DNA of 9,820 nt from an uncultured Collinsella sp. (GTDB lineage: Bacteria > Actinomycetota > Coriobacteriia > Coriobacteriales > Coriobacteriaceae): contig CABUJH010000064.1 in assembly GCA_902491895.1 (NCBI GenBank), positions 1-9,820 of the forward strand, written 5' to 3'. Both the position numbers and the translations under genes were made by a program. Each line of letters opens with the position of its first letter. Positions within the stretch are counted from its first letter, which is position 1. Shown here piece after piece: positions 6,291 through 9,820 of this stretch. Under the pieces are notes generated by a model. The model saw only the letters and a program-made list of their open reading frames with translations, was not told the DNA's origin and ran no database searches.

Positions 6291-6322
6291 CCGGGCTAGA
6301 CAAAGAGCGGCGGTCTGCTCGT

Positions 6323-9154
6323 CTACTCCCCCAGCAGGGCCTTCTCGGGCGTGATGGGCAGCGAGCGAACCTGGTGGCCGGTGGCGTGTGCCACGGCCGA
6401 AGCCACGGCGGCGAGCGGCGTGTTGATGACGACCTCGCCGATCGACTTGGCGCCAAACGGACCCGTCGGCTCGTAGCTCGGCTCAAAGGCCACGCGAATG
6501 CTGCCGATATCCAGACGCGTGGGCAGCTTGTAGCTCATAAAGTTGCCGGTGCGCAGACGGCCTCGGTCGTCGTGCTCGACGATCTCGTAGAGCGCGTGAC
6601 CGATACCCTGGGCAATGCCGCCCTCGGCCTGGACGCGCGCGAGTGCCTCGTTGATCACGGTGCCGCAGTCGACGGCCGCCGCGTAGTCCACCACAGTCAC
6701 CTTGCCGGTAGCCTTGTCGACCTCGACCTCGGCAATGCCGGCCATAAACGGCGGGGGCGAAACGGGCAGGCAGGCAGAGGCGTGCGAGGTCAGCGCGTCG
6801 CCGCCCGCGATGTTCTTGACGCACAGGTTGGCAAAGTCGCGCAGCGTGAGGTAGCGGTTCTGCTCGCGAGCGGCACGCTCGTCGGAAAGGCGCACGTACT
6901 GACCATCGAAGACCACGTCGGCGGCGTCCACGTCCCACATCTGGGCGGCCTTGGCGCAAATCTTCTCGCGCAGCTCGGTCGCGGCGTTCTTGGCGGCAAG
7001 GCCCGTCACGTACGTACCCGAGCTCGCGTACGAGCCGGCGTCGAACGGCGACACATCGGTGTCCACGCCGCGTACCACAATGAGCGAGCTCTCCACACCC
7101 AGCTCCTCGGCGGCAATCTGCGCCAGGATCGTGTCGACGCCCATGCCGTTATCGGTGGCGCCGGTGCCGATGGTAATGAAGCCGTCCTCTTCCAGGCGCA
7201 TGTCGATGCCGGCGATGTCCACGTTGGAGATGCCCGAGCCCTGCATGGTGAGCGCGCAGCCCAGGGCGCGCACGCGGTCGCCCAGGTCCACGGCCAGCGG
7301 CTTGTCGCGCCAGCCGATCATGTCCATCGCGCGCAGCAGGCAGCGGTCGAGCGCGCAGGCGTTGAGCTTCTCGTTGTAGTACTGCGGCATGACCTCGCCC
7401 TCGCGCACCATGTTCTTAAGGCGCAGGTCGGCGGGGTCCATGTGCAGCAGGTCGGCGAGCTCGTTGACGGCACTCTCCACGGCAAACTGGCCCTGGGTTG
7501 CACCGTAGCCGCGATACGCGCCGCCGCGGTTGGTGTTGGTGTAGACGGCATCCCAGCTAAAGCGGCTCGCCTTCACATGGTTGTAGATGGGCAGGCTCTT
7601 GTGACCCGAAAGGCCGATCGTCGTGGTAGCGTGCTCGCCGTACGCGCCGGCGTTGGACAGCGTATGCAGGTCGATGGCCGTGATGGTACCGTCGTTCATG
7701 GCGCCCAGCTTAACGGTCATCTGCATCTGATGGCGCGAATTGCCCGCGGTAATGGTCTCCTCGCGGGTGTAGCAGCAGTAGCTCGGACGGCCGGTCTGCT
7801 GGGTGACAAACGCCACGAAGATCTCGCAGCAGCCCGTCTGCTTGGAGCCAAAGCCGCCGCCGATGCGCGGCTTAATGACCTGCACCTGCGACTGCGGGAT
7901 GTCGAGCGACTGCGCGACCATGCGGCGCACGTGGAAGGGCACCTGCGTCGAGGTGGTCACCGAGATGCGGCCGAACGCGTCGGTCGTCGCGAAGGCACGG
8001 AAGGTCTCCATGGGCGCGGTCTGCGTGGCCTGGCTGGTATAAGTGCGCTCAAAGACGATGTCGCTCTGGGCGAAGGCCTCGTCCAGATCGCCAAAATCGC
8101 TGGTACCGCTGCACACCAGGTTGCGAGCAACGTCGCCGCCCTGCGGGAACATAAAGGTCACGTCGCCCTCGGGGTGGACCACGATGTCGTTATCGAGCGC
8201 CTGGGTAAAGTCGAGCAGGGGCTCGAGCACCTCGTAGTCGACCTTGATGAGCTTGAGTGCCTTGTCGGCGGCCTCCTCGGTCTCGGCGGCGACGATCGCC
8301 ACCTCCTCGTTTTGGTAGCGTACCAGGTTCTCGAGGATCAGGCGGTCGTAGGGACTCGGCTGCGGATAGCTCTGGCCGGCGATGGTAAAGCGGCGCTTGG
8401 GCACGTCCTCGTAGGTGTAGACGCCCACGACGCCCGGCACCTTCAGGGCGCGCGAGGTGTCGATGGAGCGGATCTTGGCGCGAGCATAGGGGCTGCGCTT
8501 GAGTTTGACGATGAGCGCGCCGGCGGGCACCATATCGCCCGTGTAGACGGGACGGCCCTCGAGCAGGGCTTTCGAATCCTTCTTGGGCAGCTTGTGGGTA
8601 ATCTGCTTGTAGGTGACGCCGTCGCAGCTGGTATCGTTGACCGGCAGTTCGGGCATCTCAAAGCCCACCTGCACGCCGGACTCGTTAAGGAAGCGGACGA
8701 TGGCGCGCAGCTGGCTCTCGTAGCCGCTGCAACGGCAGAGGTTGCCGGCGAGCTGGCGCGAGAGCTCCTCGCGCGTGGCGACGAGGCTCGGATCCTCCTT
8801 GGCGGCGCGGGCAAGCGCCAGCACGTTCATGATGAGGCCGGGGGCGCAAAAACCACACTGCTCGGCGCCTTCGGCAGCCATAGCGCGGGCAAGCGCCTCG
8901 GACTCGGCCTTAAGGCCCTCAAGCGTGGTGATGGAGCGGCCCTCGACGCGCGCGGCGGGAACCGAGCAGCTCAGCACCGGGTCGCCGTCGAGCCACACCG
9001 TGCACAGGCCGCAGTTGGTGGTTTCGCAGGCACAGCGAACCGACGCGCAGCCCTGCTTGCGCAGCAGTGCAAAGAGCATGGTATCGGGGGCAATCTGAAC
9101 CTTGACCTTGCGGCCGTTGAGCGTAAAGGAAAGATCGATGAGTTTGGCAGCCAT
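6323..9154 (-). CDS. XdhD-like molybdenum hydroxylase, fused 2Fe-2S and molybdopterin-binding subunit
   Basis: 943-residue member of the xanthine oxidase family, fusing in one chain what is often two subunits. Residues 1-155 form the [2Fe-2S] part: a plant-type ferredoxin fold with C43, C48, C51 and C63, then a helical domain with C100, C103, C140 and C142. Residues from about 190 form the aldehyde-oxidase/xanthine-dehydrogenase Mo-cofactor domains, with GGGFGSKQ (432-439), AYRGYGATQ (546-554) and GAKSIGE, whose E907 matches the catalytic glutamate of the family. R548 matches the substrate arginine of bovine xanthine oxidase, while Q439 sits where the bovine enzyme has Glu802. Size, layout and the SKQ and PMET motifs resemble E. 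coli XdhD (YgfN), but here all iron-sulfur cysteines are intact. The upstream FAD gene overlaps it by one base (TAATG), with GAGGTG as ribosome-binding site. The product is expected in the cytoplasm. Xanthine, hypoxanthine, another heterocycle, or a role in selenate reduction are all possible; substrate is unresolved. Confidence 0.93.
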   Translation of the reverse strand: MAAKLIDLSFTLNGRKVKVQIAPDTMLFALLRKQGCASVRCACETTNCGLCTVWLDGDPVLSCSVPAARVEGRSITTLEGLKAESEALARAMAAEGAEQCGFCAPGLIMNVLALARAAKEDPSLVATREELSRQLAGNLCRCSGYESQLRAIVRFLNESGVQVGFEMPELPVNDTSCDGVTYKQITHKLPKKDSKALLEGRPVYTGDMVPAGALIVKLKRSPYARAKIRSIDTSRALKVPGVVGVYTYEDVPKRRFTIAGQSYPQPSPYDRLILENLVRYQNEEVAIVAAETEEAADKALKLIKVDYEVLEPLLDFTQALDNDIVVHPEGDVTFMFPQGGDVARNLVCSGTSDFGDLDEAFAQSDIVFERTYTSQATQTAPMETFRAFATTDAFGRISVTTSTQVPFHVRRMVAQSLDIPQSQVQVIKPRIGGGFGSKQTGCCEIFVAFVTQQTGRPSYCCYTREETITAGNSRHQMQMTVKLGAMNDGTITAIDLHTLSNAGAYGEHATTTIGLSGHKSLPIYNHVKASRFSWDAVYTNTNRGGAYRGYGATQGQFAVESAVNELADLLHMDPADLRLKNMVREGEVMPQYYNEKLNACALDRCLLRAMDMIGWRDKPLAVDLGDRVRALGCALTMQGSGISNVDIAGIDMRLEEDGFITIGTGATDNGMGVDTILAQIAAEELGVESSLIVVRGVDTDVSPFDAGSYASSGTYVTGLAAKNAATELREKICAKAAQMWDVDAADVVFDGQYVRLSDERAAREQNRYLTLRDFANLCVKNIAGGDALTSHASACLPVSPPPFMAGIAEVEVDKATGKVTVVDYAAAVDCGTVINEALARVQAEGGIAQGIGHALYEIVEHDDRGRLRTGNFMSYKLPTRLDIGSIRVAFEPSYEPTGPFGAKSIGEVVINTPLAAVASAVAHATGHQVRSLPITPEKALLGE

Positions 9155-9820
9155 TAGCGCACCTCGCTAGAATCGACGCCGGGCACGCGGCGGCAGGAAT
9201 ACTCGTCCGTGGCAAACTTAGGAATCTGCACGTCCTCGAGCTCGTGGGAAAGCGCGGCCGAAAGCTCGATGCCGGCGGCGCGACGCACAGCCTGGACGGC
9301 AAGCGGGGCCGAGATGCGGCGGCGGTAGTCAGCCGAGCCCCACAGGTTAGTGCCGTAGCTCAGCGCGCGTACGGACGCGGCCAAGGCGCGCAGCTCGTCC
9401 TCGGAAGGCTGCTCGGCGGCAAGGCCACACGCCTCGCCCTGCAGCAGGGTCGCGCGCAGCGGGCGGGCGCCCACGGTGACGTGCCAGCTGTTGTCCCACC
9501 AGGCGGCGGTGACGTTGAGCGAGGGGAAGTCGGTCGCAGCCTTGCGCACGGCCTCGTAGCTTGCGCGATAGTCGTGCTTAACGACCACGACGTGCTCGAT
9601 CACGTCGCGCACGTAGCCCATCCGCACGAACTCCGCGAGCGACACGCGGCCGGCACCCGTCAGCTCAACATAGGAATCGAGCGCCAGGAAAGCCGAGAGC
9701 ACGTCCGAGAAGCCAAAGCGGCCGTAGATGCTGCCGCCCACCGTGGCGGTATTGCGCAGCTGCACACCCACGATATCGTGAACGGCGAACTCGAAGACAT
9801 TGTTGACAAGCGCGTTGAGC
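9154..9820 (-). CDS. FAD-binding subunit of molybdopterin dehydrogenase (C-terminal part, 5' end outside window)
   Basis: Flavin subunit that passes electrons from the iron-sulfur centres of the Mo-hydroxylase to the final acceptor. 221 residues are visible; the frame stays open to the right edge, so an N-terminal portion (probably around 70 residues, judged from the usual family length near 290) is missing. The FAD-contact motif RNTATVGGSIYGR matches the family pattern RN-x-ATVGG-N/S-I, followed by FSDVLSAFLALD. The C-terminal part, NLWGSADYRRRISAPLAVQAVRRA, is typical of the CO-dehydrogenase flavoprotein C-terminal domain. A GTG at 9771 is an internal valine codon, not the start: reading on upstream gives a sensible family sequence (FAVHDIVGVQLRN). 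The gene order FAD subunit then Mo subunit matches ygfM-xdhD of E. coli. Its stop overlaps the next start by one base, implying one transcript and coupled translation. Confidence 0.93.
   Translation of the reverse strand, partial: LNALVNNVFEFAVHDIVGVQLRNTATVGGSIYGRFGFSDVLSAFLALDSYVELTGAGRVSLAEFVRMGYVRDVIEHVVVVKHDYRASYEAVRKAATDFPSLNVTAAWWDNSWHVTVGARPLRATLLQGEACGLAAEQPSEDELRALAASVRALSYGTNLWGSADYRRRISAPLAVQAVRRAAGIELSAALSHELEDVQIPKFATDEYSCRRVPGVDSSEVR

Larger units (their letters stand above)
5912..6322. other. Gene-free interval filled by hairpins between xdhD-like gene and tRNA-Leu
   Basis: These 411 bases contain no credible gene. From the tRNA outward they hold the tRNA promoter, about 70 unremarkable bases, and then four palindromes in a row (listed separately) ending 32 bases short of the xdhD-like stop codon. 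The long plus-strand open frame across this region is antisense to the Mo-hydroxylase and has no family resemblance. Confidence 0.75.

Noticed and set aside
6323..9154. Selenocysteine codon in the Mo-hydroxylase
   Set aside because: The reading frame is uninterrupted through all conserved motifs, with no in-frame TGA. Any selenium would be a cofactor, which sequence cannot show.
5912..9157. Plus-strand open frame of 1081 codons
   Set aside because: It is antisense to the well-supported Mo-hydroxylase gene. Composition is low-complexity Ala/Gly/Val/Leu/Arg/His with no motif; long antisense frames are usual in high-G+C DNA.

Overview
The window looks like a chromosomal segment from a high-G+C actinobacterium, most likely of the class Coriobacteriia (a Collinsella-like gut bacterium). 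This rests on base composition, on the gene order tig-clpP-clpX-valS with a single clpP, and on a molybdenum hydroxylase of a type common in gut anaerobes. The taxonomic call is inference. Every gene I can support is on the minus strand, so transcription runs from high to low coordinates.

Layout, in transcription order from the right edge: (1) 9820-6323, an accessory two-gene redox operon. The 3' part of an FAD-binding molybdopterin-dehydrogenase subunit overlaps by one base (TAATG) a 943-residue XdhD-like protein, in which an N-terminal 2Fe-2S domain is fused to the molybdenum-cofactor domain. (2) 6322-5912, a gene-free stretch with four consecutive hairpin-forming palindromes and the promoter of a tRNA. 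(3) 5911-5828, tRNA-Leu(UAG) with an encoded CCA end. (4) 5736-2246, the protein-quality-control block: tig (trigger factor), then clpP and clpX, which are separated by one base, closed by a clear intrinsic terminator at 2189-2224. (5) 2188-1960, the valS leader, dominated by a 115-base element with perfect 26-base inverted ends. (6) 1959-1, the first 653 codons of valS, running off the left edge.

Trigger factor receives nascent chains at the ribosome, ClpX unfolds substrates and feeds them to the ClpP peptidase, and ValS charges tRNA-Val; these are housekeeping functions. The molybdenum hydroxylase operon is metabolic. Its FAD, 2Fe-2S and Mo domains would form an electron-transfer hydroxylase acting on purines or similar heterocycles, or a 'selenate reductase'-like enzyme. 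The substrate cannot be read from sequence.

The most unusual signal is non-coding. The valS-leader palindrome and the four palindromes beside the tRNA share an arm pattern (GGAA, 9-12 variable bases, then a T-run usually followed by CG, GG or GA), while each copy keeps its own self-complementary arms. This suggests a dispersed family of structured intergenic repeats selected for folding rather than for exact sequence.
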